NCBI RefSeq assembly: GCF_004125825.1
Contig: NZ_QQWI01000002.1
Location: 1 to 64,000 of the forward strand
Reading direction: 5' to 3'
Length of the DNA: 64,000 nt
Source: Fusibacter sp. A1
GTDB lineage: Bacteria > Bacillota > Clostridia > Peptostreptococcales > Acidaminobacteraceae
Both the position numbers and the translations under genes were made by a program. Positions 53,778-63,283 of the stretch are shown piece after piece. The first letter of the stretch is position 1. Each line of letters begins with the position of its first letter. The notes under the pieces were generated by a model. It was not told the origin of the DNA, made no database searches, and saw only the letters and a list, made by a program, of their open reading frames with translations.

Positions 53778-55505
53778 CATGTTCAGTATCTTATCTTCAT
53801 CCGGTGTCACATAAATGGTCTTGTAATCCTCATAGATTACCATACCTGGTTTTGCACCGCTTGGTTTTTTTACGAATTTGACTTCGGTAAAATCTACAGG
53901 AACCTGCGATGAGTACCTGGCTTTGGAGTGGTAAGCAGCAATTTCCGCAGCCTCGATGATCGTCTGGTCGTCGATATCCTCAAACTCGGCCTGTATGATC
54001 ACATGGGATCCCGGAGTGTCTTTTGTGTGCAGCCAGATATGCTCCCTAAAGGATTTTTTGAGGGTCAGCTCGTCGTTTTGAAAGTTGTTTCTACCGACGA
54101 GGATGGTTACGCCCTCAGAAGACTCATAGCGGTGGGGAGGCAGCTTCTTCGCTCTTTTTTGCTTCTTACTATAGATTTTTTTAACAAAACCTGTTTCCAT
54201 GAGCTCTTCTTTGATCTCTTCGATATCATCAGGTGATTCGGCCTGATCGAGCAGAAGACGTACATGGTCGAGATAGCGTATTTCCTCATCCGCGATTTCG
54301 ATAAACTTTTGTGCCTCTTCGAGGGTGGTTTTAGCCTTGTTATATCGCTTGTAGTAGCGCTGGGCGTTCTCGTTCGGACCTCTGGTGACATCAAGCTCGA
54401 TCTCCAAGTCCTCGTTGGTGTAGTAATTGAAGACGGTGATGGATTTCATGCCCTTCCTGATGGCATGAAGGTTGGCGGTCAAAAGCTCACCCCTAAGACG
54501 CAGCGCTTCAAGTTTTCCTGCTTCAATCAGATCGCCTTCGAGGTTTTCGACCTTCTTACGGAGCTTGTCAAGATGCAGGTCGACGAGCTTGATCAGGTGA
54601 TTGGACTTTTGACTTACGCGGTTTGTATCTTTTTTTGTGTGATAGTAAGTAATCAGCGCCTCGTCAAAATCCGTCGTAAAGCGTTCCTCATAACCAAGCG
54701 ATCTGTAATGGGTAAGGGGAATGCTTGAAAACTCCTTATATGTGCCGGCGACGAAGTACATGTAGACGCCATTTGAGCGCTTGACCTGTTCGATATGGTC
54801 GATGAACGACGCATAGAGTGGGTCGATATCTTCTTTTTCAAGTGAAGCCGTGTCGGTCTTGCTGTCTATTCCGGCCTGATGAGTGATGCTGCTGGCAAGC
54901 GAGGGGCTTATTCCTTCAAAGGTCAGGTAAAGCCATTTGAAAACAGGCAGCTTCACATCGGAAAGCTTCTCTGAGAAACTTTCCCTATCTGTTTTAAAAG
55001 TAGGTGCTTTAGTCGAGGGTGGCAGGGTATATCTTACTCCAGGACCCATGGGTCTTGTGCTCATGGATAGTCTGATTCGTTTGATGCTGTCAACGACGGT
55101 CTGGTTTTCATCTAAAAGCATGATGTTGGAGTGCTTTCCCATGATTTCAATCTTTAAATGCTTGATGACGATATCGCCCAGTTCGTTTCTAGCGCTGATG
55201 TTGATCGTCACAATCCTTTCAAGACCGTCCTGTTCGACGGACTGTATGATCCCGCCTGAGATGTGTTTTCGCATGAGCATGCAAAACATGGGGGGCTCCT
55301 GGGGTGTTTCGGGCTTGCTGTCTATCAAGATGATTCTTGGATGGCTCGCGTGCGCGCTGATAAAAAGTTTGACAGATCCGCGGCCTCTAAGATTTAGTAA
55401 TAAATCTGTTGCGTTAATTTGATATATCTTGTCTATCTTAAGTCCTTCAAGCGTTTGGTTCAGCGCATGGACATGTGCGTGTATGAAAAATCCGTCAAGT
55501 GCCAT
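53763..55505 (-). CDS. rqcH: Ribosome quality-control factor RqcH (NFACT protein, FbpA family)
   Basis: 580 residues: NFACT-N domain (with MGKHSNIMLLDENQTVVDSIKRI), a central coiled coil, and the NFACT-R/DUF814 domain (GRNNFQNDELTLKKSFREHIWLHTKDTPGSHVII). RqcH binds stalled 50S-peptidyl-tRNA and adds C-terminal Ala tails for degradation; older annotation calls it fibronectin-binding protein. ATG after AGGAGA on the minus strand. Divergent from dapF. Confidence 0.95.
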   Translation of the reverse strand: MALDGFFIHAHVHALNQTLEGLKIDKIYQINATDLLLNLRGRGSVKLFISAHASHPRIILIDSKPETPQEPPMFCMLMRKHISGGIIQSVEQDGLERIVTINISARNELGDIVIKHLKIEIMGKHSNIMLLDENQTVVDSIKRIRLSMSTRPMGPGVRYTLPPSTKAPTFKTDRESFSEKLSDVKLPVFKWLYLTFEGISPSLASSITHQAGIDSKTDTASLEKEDIDPLYASFIDHIEQVKRSNGVYMYFVAGTYKEFSSIPLTHYRSLGYEERFTTDFDEALITYYHTKKDTNRVSQKSNHLIKLVDLHLDKLRKKVENLEGDLIEAGKLEALRLRGELLTANLHAIRKGMKSITVFNYYTNEDLEIELDVTRGPNENAQRYYKRYNKAKTTLEEAQKFIEIADEEIRYLDHVRLLLDQAESPDDIEEIKEELMETGFVKKIYSKKQKRAKKLPPHRYESSEGVTILVGRNNFQNDELTLKKSFREHIWLHTKDTPGSHVIIQAEFEDIDDQTIIEAAEIAAYHSKARYSSQVPVDFTEVKFVKKPSGAKPGMVIYEDYKTIYVTPDEDKILNMKKVD

Positions 55506-55580
55506 GGTTTTCTCCTGTCTATTCGACCACTTTTGTGGTATATTTAAATTCTATGAAGATCATTCTTCTCACAATTATAG

Positions 55581-55586
55581 TATAAT
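55581..55586 (+). promoter_or_regulatory. -10 box upstream of dapF
   Basis: TATAAT at 55581-55586, 71 bases before the dapF ATG; -35 not convincing. Confidence 0.45.
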
Positions 55587-55657
55587 GATGTAGAGGATAA
55601 AGCAAACCATTGTTTTCCTATTCGGTTGGAAAGTTTGTTTTTAATAAAGGAGTATTC

Positions 55658-56461
55658 ATGAAGTTTGCAAAATTACAGGCTGCAGGTAATGATTTCATCA
55701 TAATGGAAGCTTCTGAAACGGTCGGTGTCGAACTCGATACGCTCGCAAAAGAAGTTTGCCATAGGCAGTTCGGCATCGGTGCGGACGGTTTGATGGTGCT
55801 TGTGGATCATGAGGAATTTTGTGAAATGCTATTTTACAATAGCGACGGATCACTGGCGAAAATGTGTGGAAACGGACTTAGATGCTTTGTGAAATACATT
55901 GTCGAAACAAGAAAGATCAAAGAAAAGACATTCGATGTCAAGACACCTGCAGGGTTTTACAGGGTGACTGTGATAGATCACAGCTATAAGACATCTAGAA
56001 TTTCGATTGACATGGGTGAGGTGGAGCCGTATGCCTACCTTAGCGAAAAACAAGTCAGTCTTAAGATAGGAAGCAAGGTCTACCCGGGCACGGTTGTCAA
56101 TATGGGTGTGCCGCATCTGGTGGTGTATTACTGGCCGGATGATGAGGAGACGATCAGTCTAGGACCGAAACTTGAGAAGGATGATAGATTTTCAGAAGGT
56201 GTTAACGTCAACTTTGTAAAGGTCATAAGCGATTCTGAGGTGGTCATCAAGACATGGGAAAGAGGCGCAGGTCTTACGCTTGCGTGCGGTACGGGAGCCT
56301 GTGCCAGCGCTTCGGTGCTAAAGGAAGCGGACCTCATCGGCAGCGACGTGAAATTAAGGGCTCCCGGTGGAGATCTGCATGTGAAACTGGATAAGAAAAA
56401 TGTAACATTGACTGGCGATGCGGTATTGATTGCGATTGGTGACTATATAAAAGAGGTGTAG
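55658..56461 (+). CDS. dapF: Diaminopimelate epimerase
   Basis: 267 residues. Both catalytic Cys regions are intact (MCGNGLRCFVKY and LACGTGACAS), with the N-terminal QAAGNDFIIME. It converts LL- to meso-DAP for lysine and peptidoglycan. ATG at 55658 follows AAAGGAG; the frame upstream to 55610 lacks a ribosome site. yicC begins 2 bases after its stop. Confidence 0.97.
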   Translation: MKFAKLQAAGNDFIIMEASETVGVELDTLAKEVCHRQFGIGADGLMVLVDHEEFCEMLFYNSDGSLAKMCGNGLRCFVKYIVETRKIKEKTFDVKTPAGFYRVTVIDHSYKTSRISIDMGEVEPYAYLSEKQVSLKIGSKVYPGTVVNMGVPHLVVYYWPDDEETISLGPKLEKDDRFSEGVNVNFVKVISDSEVVIKTWERGAGLTLACGTGACASASVLKEADLIGSDVKLRAPGGDLHVKLDKKNVTLTGDAVLIAIGDYIKEV

Positions 56462-56463
56462 AC

Positions 56464-57342
56464 ATGTTGTTTAGTATGACTGGTTTTGGAAGAGGCTACG
56501 CGGAAAATGAAATGATGAAAATCACGCTTGAGATCAAGACGGTGAACCATCGTTACACGGATTTCCATATCAAGATGCCTAAGAAGTTCAATGTCTTTGA
56601 AGAAGACATGAAAAAAGTGATCAAATCTAAAGTGGATAGAGGTAGAGTGGAAGTCTACATTCAAGTGGAGAACTACCAGGCGAACGACTATGTGGTGAAG
56701 CCTAACTTCGCAGTGATCGATGAATACCACGGCGCGCTCAGTCAAGTTGCAGGTCGTTACGAGATCAGCGATAAGATCAGTCTGAACCTCCTTACAAGGT
56801 TTAACGACACGCTTGAGATCAAAACTCAGGAAATCGACGAGGAAGCGGTATCCGAACTTCTGATGAGAGCTCTTGACAACGCTCTTGACAGTCTTGCCGG
56901 CATGAGGGCTACAGAAGGCGTCAGAATGGGTGAGGATGTCGAGAAGAATCTCAAGTTGATGGTGGATGTCCTATCGAACATTGAAGACAGGGCGCCTGAA
57001 ATCGTCAAAGTGCATCAAGCCAAGATGATGGATAGAATCAAGGACCTCTTGGAAGGCCATGAGATCGATGAAGCTAGAATTTTGATGGAGGTTGCGATAT
57101 TTGCCGACAAGACGAATATTGAAGAAGAAATAGTCCGTCTTAAAGCGCATATCGACCATGCCCGTGAAATTCTTTCACTGGACACACCGAAAGGAAGAAA
57201 GCTGGACTTCTTGATTCAGGAGATGAATAGGGAAGTGAACACGATCGGCTCTAAGTCGCCTGATGTGGATATTTCAAACGATGTGGTTGAGCTGAAAAGC
57301 ACACTGGAAAAAATTCGTGAACAAATCCAAAATATTGAGTAA
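56464..57342 (+). CDS. yicC: YicC/YloC family endoribonuclease
   Basis: 292 residues. The N-terminal SMTGFGRGYAEN, central RGRVEVYIQVE and C-terminal GRKLDFLIQEMNREVNTIGSKSPD are family signatures. Members are RNases acting in small-RNA and mRNA decay. Conserved upstream of gmk in Firmicutes. The small remA gene found between them in Bacillus is absent. Confidence 0.94.
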   Translation: MLFSMTGFGRGYAENEMMKITLEIKTVNHRYTDFHIKMPKKFNVFEEDMKKVIKSKVDRGRVEVYIQVENYQANDYVVKPNFAVIDEYHGALSQVAGRYEISDKISLNLLTRFNDTLEIKTQEIDEEAVSELLMRALDNALDSLAGMRATEGVRMGEDVEKNLKLMVDVLSNIEDRAPEIVKVHQAKMMDRIKDLLEGHEIDEARILMEVAIFADKTNIEEEIVRLKAHIDHAREILSLDTPKGRKLDFLIQEMNREVNTIGSKSPDVDISNDVVELKSTLEKIREQIQNIE

Positions 57343-57353
57343 TGAGGGATAAG

Positions 57354-57965
57354 ATGATTAGAAGAGGATTACTACTGGTTGTGTCAGGTCCGTCTGGTGC
57401 AGGTAAGGGAACAATTTGCAAGGCGCTTCTGGAACGCCACCCCGAAATCAACATTTCGGTATCCGCGACCACGAGACAGCCAAGAAACGGCGAAGTGGAT
57501 GGAATCAACTATCACTTTCTGACGAAGGACGATTTTGTAGAAAAACTCAGCGAAGACGGTTTTTTCGAGCATGCACAAGTGTATGACAACTATTATGGAA
57601 CACCTAAGAAGTTTGTCATCGACAAGCTTGCAGCGGGTGAGGATGTGCTTCTTGAGATAGACATCCAAGGAGCCATGCAGGTCAGAGATAAATACCCTGA
57701 AGGAATCTACCTCTTTGTGCTTCCACCGAGCATGTCGGAACTTAAGAACCGGATCATAAAAAGAGGTTCTGAAACTCAGGAAAGCTTGGAAAAAAGATTC
57801 AGTAGCGCCTTTAAGGAAATTGACTTCATCAAGAAGTACGATTATTATATTATTAATGATGATCTTGAGCGTGCGGTAACGACGCTTGAAAATATAATTC
57901 ATGCAGAGAAACATAGGGTTGTTGAAGATATGGCAAATATAATTGCTGGAATAAAGGAGATATAA
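57354..57965 (+). CDS. gmk: Guanylate kinase
   Basis: 203 residues. P-loop SGPSGAGKGT, and SATTRQPRNGEVDGINYHF for GMP binding. It makes GDP from GMP. ATG at 57354 is six bases after GAGGG; ATG at 57342 overlaps the yicC stop (TAATG) and is the alternative. rpoZ starts 2 bases after it. Confidence 0.96.
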   Translation: MIRRGLLLVVSGPSGAGKGTICKALLERHPEINISVSATTRQPRNGEVDGINYHFLTKDDFVEKLSEDGFFEHAQVYDNYYGTPKKFVIDKLAAGEDVLLEIDIQGAMQVRDKYPEGIYLFVLPPSMSELKNRIIKRGSETQESLEKRFSSAFKEIDFIKKYDYYIINDDLERAVTTLENIIHAEKHRVVEDMANIIAGIKEI

Positions 57966-57967
57966 TC

Positions 57968-58165
57968 ATGTTGAAACCATCGATTGACGAATTGGTACAA
58001 ATGGCTGGTAGCCGTTACGCACTTGTAATCGCAACTTCAAAACGCGCGAGAAACATTATTGAAGGTGACAAGGTCATGATAGATAGCGAGTTGTCAAAAC
58101 CGATTTCTATCGCAGTGAGAGAGTTCTACAACGGAAAATTCACGTTAAACAACACAAAAAAGTAA
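57968..58165 (+). CDS. rpoZ: RNA polymerase omega subunit
   Basis: 65 residues: KPSIDELVQMAGSRYALVIATSKRAR matches omega and the length fits Firmicute forms. Helps beta-prime assembly. Preceded by AAAGGAG. Confidence 0.94.
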   Translation: MLKPSIDELVQMAGSRYALVIATSKRARNIIEGDKVMIDSELSKPISIAVREFYNGKFTLNNTKK

Positions 58166-58177
58166 TGGGGTGATAAG

Positions 58178-59371
58178 ATGATGAAAGATGTGAACATTGT
58201 CTTGGGTGTAACTGGTGGCATCGCCGTCTATAAGGCATGTGATTTAGTGAGCCGCTTAAAGAAAATGAATGCTTCGATCGATGTCATCATGACCGCTTCG
58301 GCCCTCGAATTTGTAGCGCCATTGACCTTTCAGTCCATGGCGCTTAATCGCGTTGTAACCGATATGTTTGCCGAACCGAAAACATGGGATATCGAGCATA
58401 TCTCACTTGCCAAAAAGGCTGATGTTTTCGTGATCGCACCTGCGACAGCCAACATCATAGGCAAGATTGCAAATGGCATCGCAGATGACATGTTATCTAC
58501 AACGGTCATGGCGACAAAGGCACCGGTACTAATAGCACCTGCGATGAATACGGGCATGTATGAGAACCCGGTCGTTCAGGAAAACATAGAAAAACTAAAG
58601 CGTCTGGGCTACCATTTTGTAGAACCTGAAAGTGGAAGACTTGCGTGCAATGACATTGGAAAAGGAAAACTAGCACATCCTGAGGAAATCGTCAGGCAGA
58701 TAAGTAAGCTTCTTTACAAAAAGAAGGATCTTATCGGAAAGCGAATTCTGATCACTGCGGGACCTACTGTGGAAGCCCTTGATCCGGTTAGGTTTCTGAC
58801 CAACAAATCAACCGGAAGAATGGGTTATCAGCTTGCTGAGATTGCAGCCCTTAGAGGAGCCGAGGTGACGCTTGTCACAGGTCCTACAAGGATTGAGAAG
58901 CCCAAGGATGTCCGCATTATCGAAATCGTGTCCACCCAGGACATGTTCGATGCGGTGATGTCTGAAAAGGATTCGCACGACGTGTTTATCGGTGCTGCCG
59001 CGCCGGCTGATTACAGGCCTGCCAAGTACGCTGTGAACAAAATTAAAAAGAGTGACGACGACATGGCCATTCCACTAGAGAGAAACCCTGATATCGCACA
59101 AACACTAGGCTTGGAAAAGGGTCATATGATTTCAGTAGGATTTTCAGTGGAGACCGAAAACGTCTTTGAAAACTCGATGAAGAAACTGAAAAAGAAAAAC
59201 TTTGATATGATCGTAGTGAACGATGTCACCAAAGAAGGTGCGGGATTCGGTACGGATACCAATATCGTCACTCTGATCGACAGGTCCGGAGATTCTAAGG
59301 CGTATGATCTGATGAGCAAGAGGGATGTCGCAGAACTGATTCTAGATAAAATAGCTACTAAAATTAATTGA
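58178..59371 (+). CDS. coaBC: Bifunctional phosphopantothenoylcysteine decarboxylase/synthetase
   Basis: 397 residues. The CoaC half has GVTGGIAVYKACDL, the catalytic-His region DIEHISLAKKAD and APAMNTGMYENP; the CoaB half starts ITAGPTVEALDPVRFLTNKSTGRMG. It carries out two steps of coenzyme A synthesis. ATG at 58178 or 58181, after GGGGTG. Confidence 0.96.
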   Translation: MMKDVNIVLGVTGGIAVYKACDLVSRLKKMNASIDVIMTASALEFVAPLTFQSMALNRVVTDMFAEPKTWDIEHISLAKKADVFVIAPATANIIGKIANGIADDMLSTTVMATKAPVLIAPAMNTGMYENPVVQENIEKLKRLGYHFVEPESGRLACNDIGKGKLAHPEEIVRQISKLLYKKKDLIGKRILITAGPTVEALDPVRFLTNKSTGRMGYQLAEIAALRGAEVTLVTGPTRIEKPKDVRIIEIVSTQDMFDAVMSEKDSHDVFIGAAAPADYRPAKYAVNKIKKSDDDMAIPLERNPDIAQTLGLEKGHMISVGFSVETENVFENSMKKLKKKNFDMIVVNDVTKEGAGFGTDTNIVTLIDRSGDSKAYDLMSKRDVAELILDKIATKIN

Positions 59372-59382
59372 GATCTTATTTC

Positions 59383-59410
59383 GGGAGTGTAGCATGCTCC
59401 CTTTTGTTTT
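59383..59410 (+). terminator. Weak terminator between coaBC and priA
   Basis: GGGAG/CTCCC with a 9-base loop, then TTTTGTTTT. The short stem suggests partial read-through into priA. Confidence 0.6.
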
Positions 59411-59434
59411 ATAAAGATGTCTGGAGGGATTCGA

Positions 59435-61816
59435 GTGTTTGCCGAAATAATTATAAATTATCGAACAAGAGAGCTCGATCAATTGTTTACCTATGAAGTG
59501 CCTGATAAGTTCAGTCATGCTCTTAAGAGCGGAGATCGGGTTGTCGTGCCGTTTGGAAACGGCAATCGGGTGAGCGACGGAGTAGTCTGGAGGACCTTTG
59601 ATGAAAATCCACAAGTGCCGACAAAGCTGATTCTTGAAGTGCTGCCTAGCGCTTACAGGCTCACAAGATCGCAGCTGCTTCTGATGCACACGTTAAGGAA
59701 CCGTTATGCTGCGACATACCAGGAGGCTTATCAGACGGTTTTGCCCGCCGGACAGAAGCTGGTGAGGATAGAACATTATAAAACCTTACAAAGCGTTCAG
59801 AGCTTGGAGATGGATAAGGTCTATTCAAAAGAGGAGATGCTTGAGTTTTTTTCTGCAGGCAAGATCAAAAAGCTTGTGGATGAAGGGGCTTTGCACCCCA
59901 TTGTGAACTTTGAGTTTAAGACAAGCCCCAGAGTGATCGAATGGATCAGCACTTCTTTCGATTCGCTTGAGGAGGCAATCGCATTGTGCGGTAAAAACGC
60001 GATCAAGCGCCATAGGATACTTACGCATATGGATGAGGTCGAAGAGCAACCGCTTCTATCGGTTACAAAAGCGACCCAGTCCACTAGAAAAGACATACAG
60101 TTTCTGATTGACAAAAAGCTACTCACATACGAAGTCAGAAGCGATGAAGTCGATGTGTTCAAACACGGGCTTGAAGAGGATAAACAGGCGCTTCCGCCTC
60201 TCACAGAGGACCAGAAAACTGCTGTAGCCCTCTTTGAGAAGTACGAATCCGGTAAAAGACATGCGCTTCTTGAAGGCGTCACCGGAAGCGGAAAAACACG
60301 CGTTTACATCGAGCTGGCGATAAAGGCTCTTGAAAAGGGAGATCAAGTACTTGTGCTTGTCCCTGAAATTTCACTCACACCTCAGCTCATCACAAGGTTT
60401 AAGCGACATGTGACCCAAAAAATCGCCGTGCTCCACACAAGGGTGTCCGCTTCTGATAAGGCCCGCTTGTATGAACAGATCATCACAGGCGAGGTGGATG
60501 TGGTGATAGGGGCAAGGTCGGCTCTGTTCGCTCCCTATAAGAACTTGGGTCTGGTGATCGTGGACGAGGAACATGAGAGTTCCTTCAAATCGGATACGCT
60601 GCCCCGCTACAATGCCTTAGAGCTTGTAAAGGTACTCGCCGGCAAGCTGCCGTGCGACCTACTGCTTGGTAGCGCCACTCCGTCTCTGATCAGCAGACAC
60701 ATGGTCGATCTTGGGAAGATGCAGTCGCTTGTGCTTAAAAATAGGATCGGTTCTGCTGGTATGGCCGCCATCGATCTTGTGGACATGAGACATGTCACGA
60801 TGAAGAATCGTTTGATATCGACACCCTTATACGATGCGATCAGAGAAAGCTTTTCTAAAAACCAACAAGTGATCCTGTTTCATAATAGAAAAGGTTATGC
60901 AAACTACAGCCAATGTGAGCGATGCGGTGAAGTTGAAAAATGCATGAACTGCGACATACCCATGACAATCTACAGCAGGGGCGACAAGATGGTCTGCCAT
61001 TACTGCGGTTACGAGAAGAAGGTCAACATGGAGTGTTCCTCTTGTGGAGAGAAACTGATCCATAAGGGTACCGGTGTCGAGCAGCTGACCGACCTGATGA
61101 ATGACTTGTTTCCGAACAAGCGGTTTGAGAGGCTGGATTCGGACATCAGTAGAAGCGGCACTCAGCTCATCGACATCTTGGGAGAGTTCAACAGCGGAAG
61201 CATCGATTGTCTGATAGGCACTCAGATACTCGCCAAGGGACTTGATTTTCCAAATGTCACGCTGGTGGGTGTGATCTCTGCTGACCAAAGTATCAACATG
61301 CCTGATTACCAGGCGACTGAACGAAGCTTTCAGCTGCTGACACAGGTGGCCGGCAGAGCGGGAAGACATGGAAAAACAGGTCGTGTGATCATTCAGACCT
61401 TTCAGCCGGACCATGACCTATTCAAGTATCTGTTAAAACACGATACGGCAGGTTTTGCCTCGGAAGAGAAGCGGATGCGCGATCTCTTGGGGTATCCCCC
61501 TTACGGGATGCTGAATGTGATCAGGGTCAGCGCCGAAAATCAGAACGTCTGTCAAAGGCAGAGCCAAAAAATATATGAGTTCTATCAGCAGGTTTTTAAA
61601 AAACACGGGATCGATGCGACGGTGTATCCGCCCAACAGACCTCATTATGCTAAGATTAAAAATAAGTACAGGTACCAGCTGGTCATAAAATCTACACCAC
61701 AAGGGTATGCTCAAATGGTCAGAATGTTGTATAATGGCATTATCAAAAACAAATATCAGTTGATTGATCCAGCCTGTTTCGTCGATCTCGATTTTGATCC
61801 TACGATGATGGCGTAA
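59435..61816 (+). CDS. priA: Primosomal helicase PriA
   Basis: 793 residues. N-terminal DNA-binding domain, Walker [16 protein letters not shown] box, a zinc-binding region with paired Cys ([28 protein letters not shown]) and the helicase C-terminal motif ([13 protein letters not shown]). Restarts stalled forks. The GTG start at 59435 follows GGAGG by 7 bases; the ATG at 59417 has no ribosome site. Confidence 0.96.
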   Translation: MFAEIIINYRTRELDQLFTYEVPDKFSHALKSGDRVVVPFGNGNRVSDGVVWRTFDENPQVPTKLILEVLPSAYRLTRSQLLLMHTLRNRYAATYQEAYQTVLPAGQKLVRIEHYKTLQSVQSLEMDKVYSKEEMLEFFSAGKIKKLVDEGALHPIVNFEFKTSPRVIEWISTSFDSLEEAIALCGKNAIKRHRILTHMDEVEEQPLLSVTKATQSTRKDIQFLIDKKLLTYEVRSDEVDVFKHGLEEDKQALPPLTEDQKTAVALFEKYESGKRHALLEGVTGSGKTRVYIELAIKALEKGDQVLVLVPEISLTPQLITRFKRHVTQKIAVLHTRVSASDKARLYEQIITGEVDVVIGARSALFAPYKNLGLVIVDEEHESSFKSDTLPRYNALELVKVLAGKLPCDLLLGSATPSLISRHMVDLGKMQSLVLKNRIGSAGMAAIDLVDMRHVTMKNRLISTPLYDAIRESFSKNQQVILFHNRKGYANYSQCERCGEVEKCMNCDIPMTIYSRGDKMVCHYCGYEKKVNMECSSCGEKLIHKGTGVEQLTDLMNDLFPNKRFERLDSDISRSGTQLIDILGEFNSGSIDCLIGTQILAKGLDFPNVTLVGVISADQSINMPDYQATERSFQLLTQVAGRAGRHGKTGRVIIQTFQPDHDLFKYLLKHDTAGFASEEKRMRDLLGYPPYGMLNVIRVSAENQNVCQRQSQKIYEFYQQVFKKHGIDATVYPPNRPHYAKIKNKYRYQLVIKSTPQGYAQMVRMLYNGIIKNKYQLIDPACFVDLDFDPTMMA

Positions 61817-61845
61817 TTGGAGTGACATGGCACAAGGAGGCTATT

Positions 61846-62340
61846 ATGGCTTTAAGAGTGATAAGAACAGATGAAGATCCGGTTTTAAGAAAAAAATCGA
61901 GAGTGATAGAAAAATTCGACGACCGCCTGAAAACATTGGTGGATGACATGCTCGATACGATGTATGAAGCTGACGGCGTAGGTCTTGCAGCGCCGCAGAT
62001 TGGAATTTTGAAAAGAGTCGTCGTCATCGATGTCTACGATGGAGAAGGTGAACGCATACTGATCAATCCTGAAATTATCGACAGACGAGGCGAGCAGTTC
62101 GAAGTGGAAGGCTGCTTAAGTCTGCCTGGACTTAGCGGTCGTGTGAAAAGACCGGAGTGGGTCAAGGTCAGATATCAGGATTTGAAAGGAAAATGGCATG
62201 AATCAGAAGGCGATGACCTGCTTTGCAGAGCCTTTTGCCACGAGCTTGACCATCTGGACGGAATTCTGTTCACGGATACCGCTGTGATGTTAAGCGATGA
62301 GGAACTGGAGCTTCTTTCGCAGTACTCTGACGAAGAATAG
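61846..62340 (+). CDS. def: Peptide deformylase
   Basis: 164 residues. All three motifs: [18 protein letters not shown] and HELDHLDG (metal ligands Cys and two His). Removes N-formyl groups from new proteins. ATG at 61846 after AAGGAGG. Confidence 0.97.
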   Translation: MALRVIRTDEDPVLRKKSRVIEKFDDRLKTLVDDMLDTMYEADGVGLAAPQIGILKRVVVIDVYDGEGERILINPEIIDRRGEQFEVEGCLSLPGLSGRVKRPEWVKVRYQDLKGKWHESEGDDLLCRAFCHELDHLDGILFTDTAVMLSDEELELLSQYSDEE

Positions 62341-62350
62341 GAAGTGTGAA

Positions 62351-63283
62351 ATGAGAGTAATATTTTTGGGCACGCCGGAATTCGCAGTTCCGACACTCGA
62401 CGCCCTGACAACCACCCATGATGTCATCGCCGTTGTGACGCAACCGGATAGACCTAGCGGTAGAGGAAAGAAAATGACACCGCCACCTGTGAAGCAGGCG
62501 GCGCTTGATTATCATATTCCTGTGTTTCAATTTGAAAAGATCAACACCGATGAGGCAAAAGAGATGCTCAAAGCCTTAAACCCCGATGTGATCGTGGTGG
62601 TGGCTTACGGGCAGATACTCAAACCTTGGCTGCTTGACCTGCCGAAATTCGGTTGTCTGAATGTCCACGCCTCTGTTTTACCACGCTGGCGCGGAGCTGC
62701 ACCGATCCACTGGGCGATTGTGGAAGGCGACAAAGAGAGCGGAATCACCATCATGCAGATGGACGTCGGACTCGACACGGGAGACATGCTCCATGTGGTG
62801 AAAGTGCCAATCGGTGATGAAACCACCTATGAGGAGCTTCACGATACCTTAAAGGTCGAAGGTGCCTATGCCTTGATCGAAACGCTTGAAAAAATGGAAC
62901 AGGGAGCGCTTGACCCTGTGAAGCAAAATGATGCGGATTCGACCTATGCGTCGATGCTTTCTAGGGATATGGCGATCATCGACTGGAACAAAAGTGGTGT
63001 TGATATCGTCAACCTGATCAGAGGATTCAATCCATGGCCGGCGGCGTTTACCACCTATGAGGGAAACCGTATCAAGATTTACCGCGCAACATTTGAAGCC
63101 TGCGAGGTGACCGGTCCTATGGGAAGTCTGATGGGAATTGAAAAGGATCACTTTTCGGTACAGGTGAAAGACGGTATCGTGAAAGTTTATGAAGTGCAAG
63201 GGATTGGTTCGAAAAGAATGCCGGTTTCTGCATATGTTTTAGGTCATACGCTTGAGAAGGGAACCCTTTTGGGAATATCCTGA
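62351..63283 (+). CDS. fmt: Methionyl-tRNA formyltransferase
   Basis: 310 residues. N-terminal FLGTPEFAVPTLD, folate-site pattern NVHASVLPRWRGAAPIHWAI, a DTGDML loop and the C-terminal OB-like domain. Supplies fMet-tRNA, paired with def. ATG at 62351 ten bases after the def stop, with GGAAGTG; the longer upstream frame overlaps def. Confidence 0.97.
   Translation: MRVIFLGTPEFAVPTLDALTTTHDVIAVVTQPDRPSGRGKKMTPPPVKQAALDYHIPVFQFEKINTDEAKEMLKALNPDVIVVVAYGQILKPWLLDLPKFGCLNVHASVLPRWRGAAPIHWAIVEGDKESGITIMQMDVGLDTGDMLHVVKVPIGDETTYEELHDTLKVEGAYALIETLEKMEQGALDPVKQNDADSTYASMLSRDMAIIDWNKSGVDIVNLIRGFNPWPAAFTTYEGNRIKIYRATFEACEVTGPMGSLMGIEKDHFSVQVKDGIVKVYEVQGIGSKRMPVSAYVLGHTLEKGTLLGIS

Noticed and set aside
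54264-54728. 154-codon plus-strand frame inside rqcH
   Set aside because: Antisense shadow of the conserved NFACT coding region.
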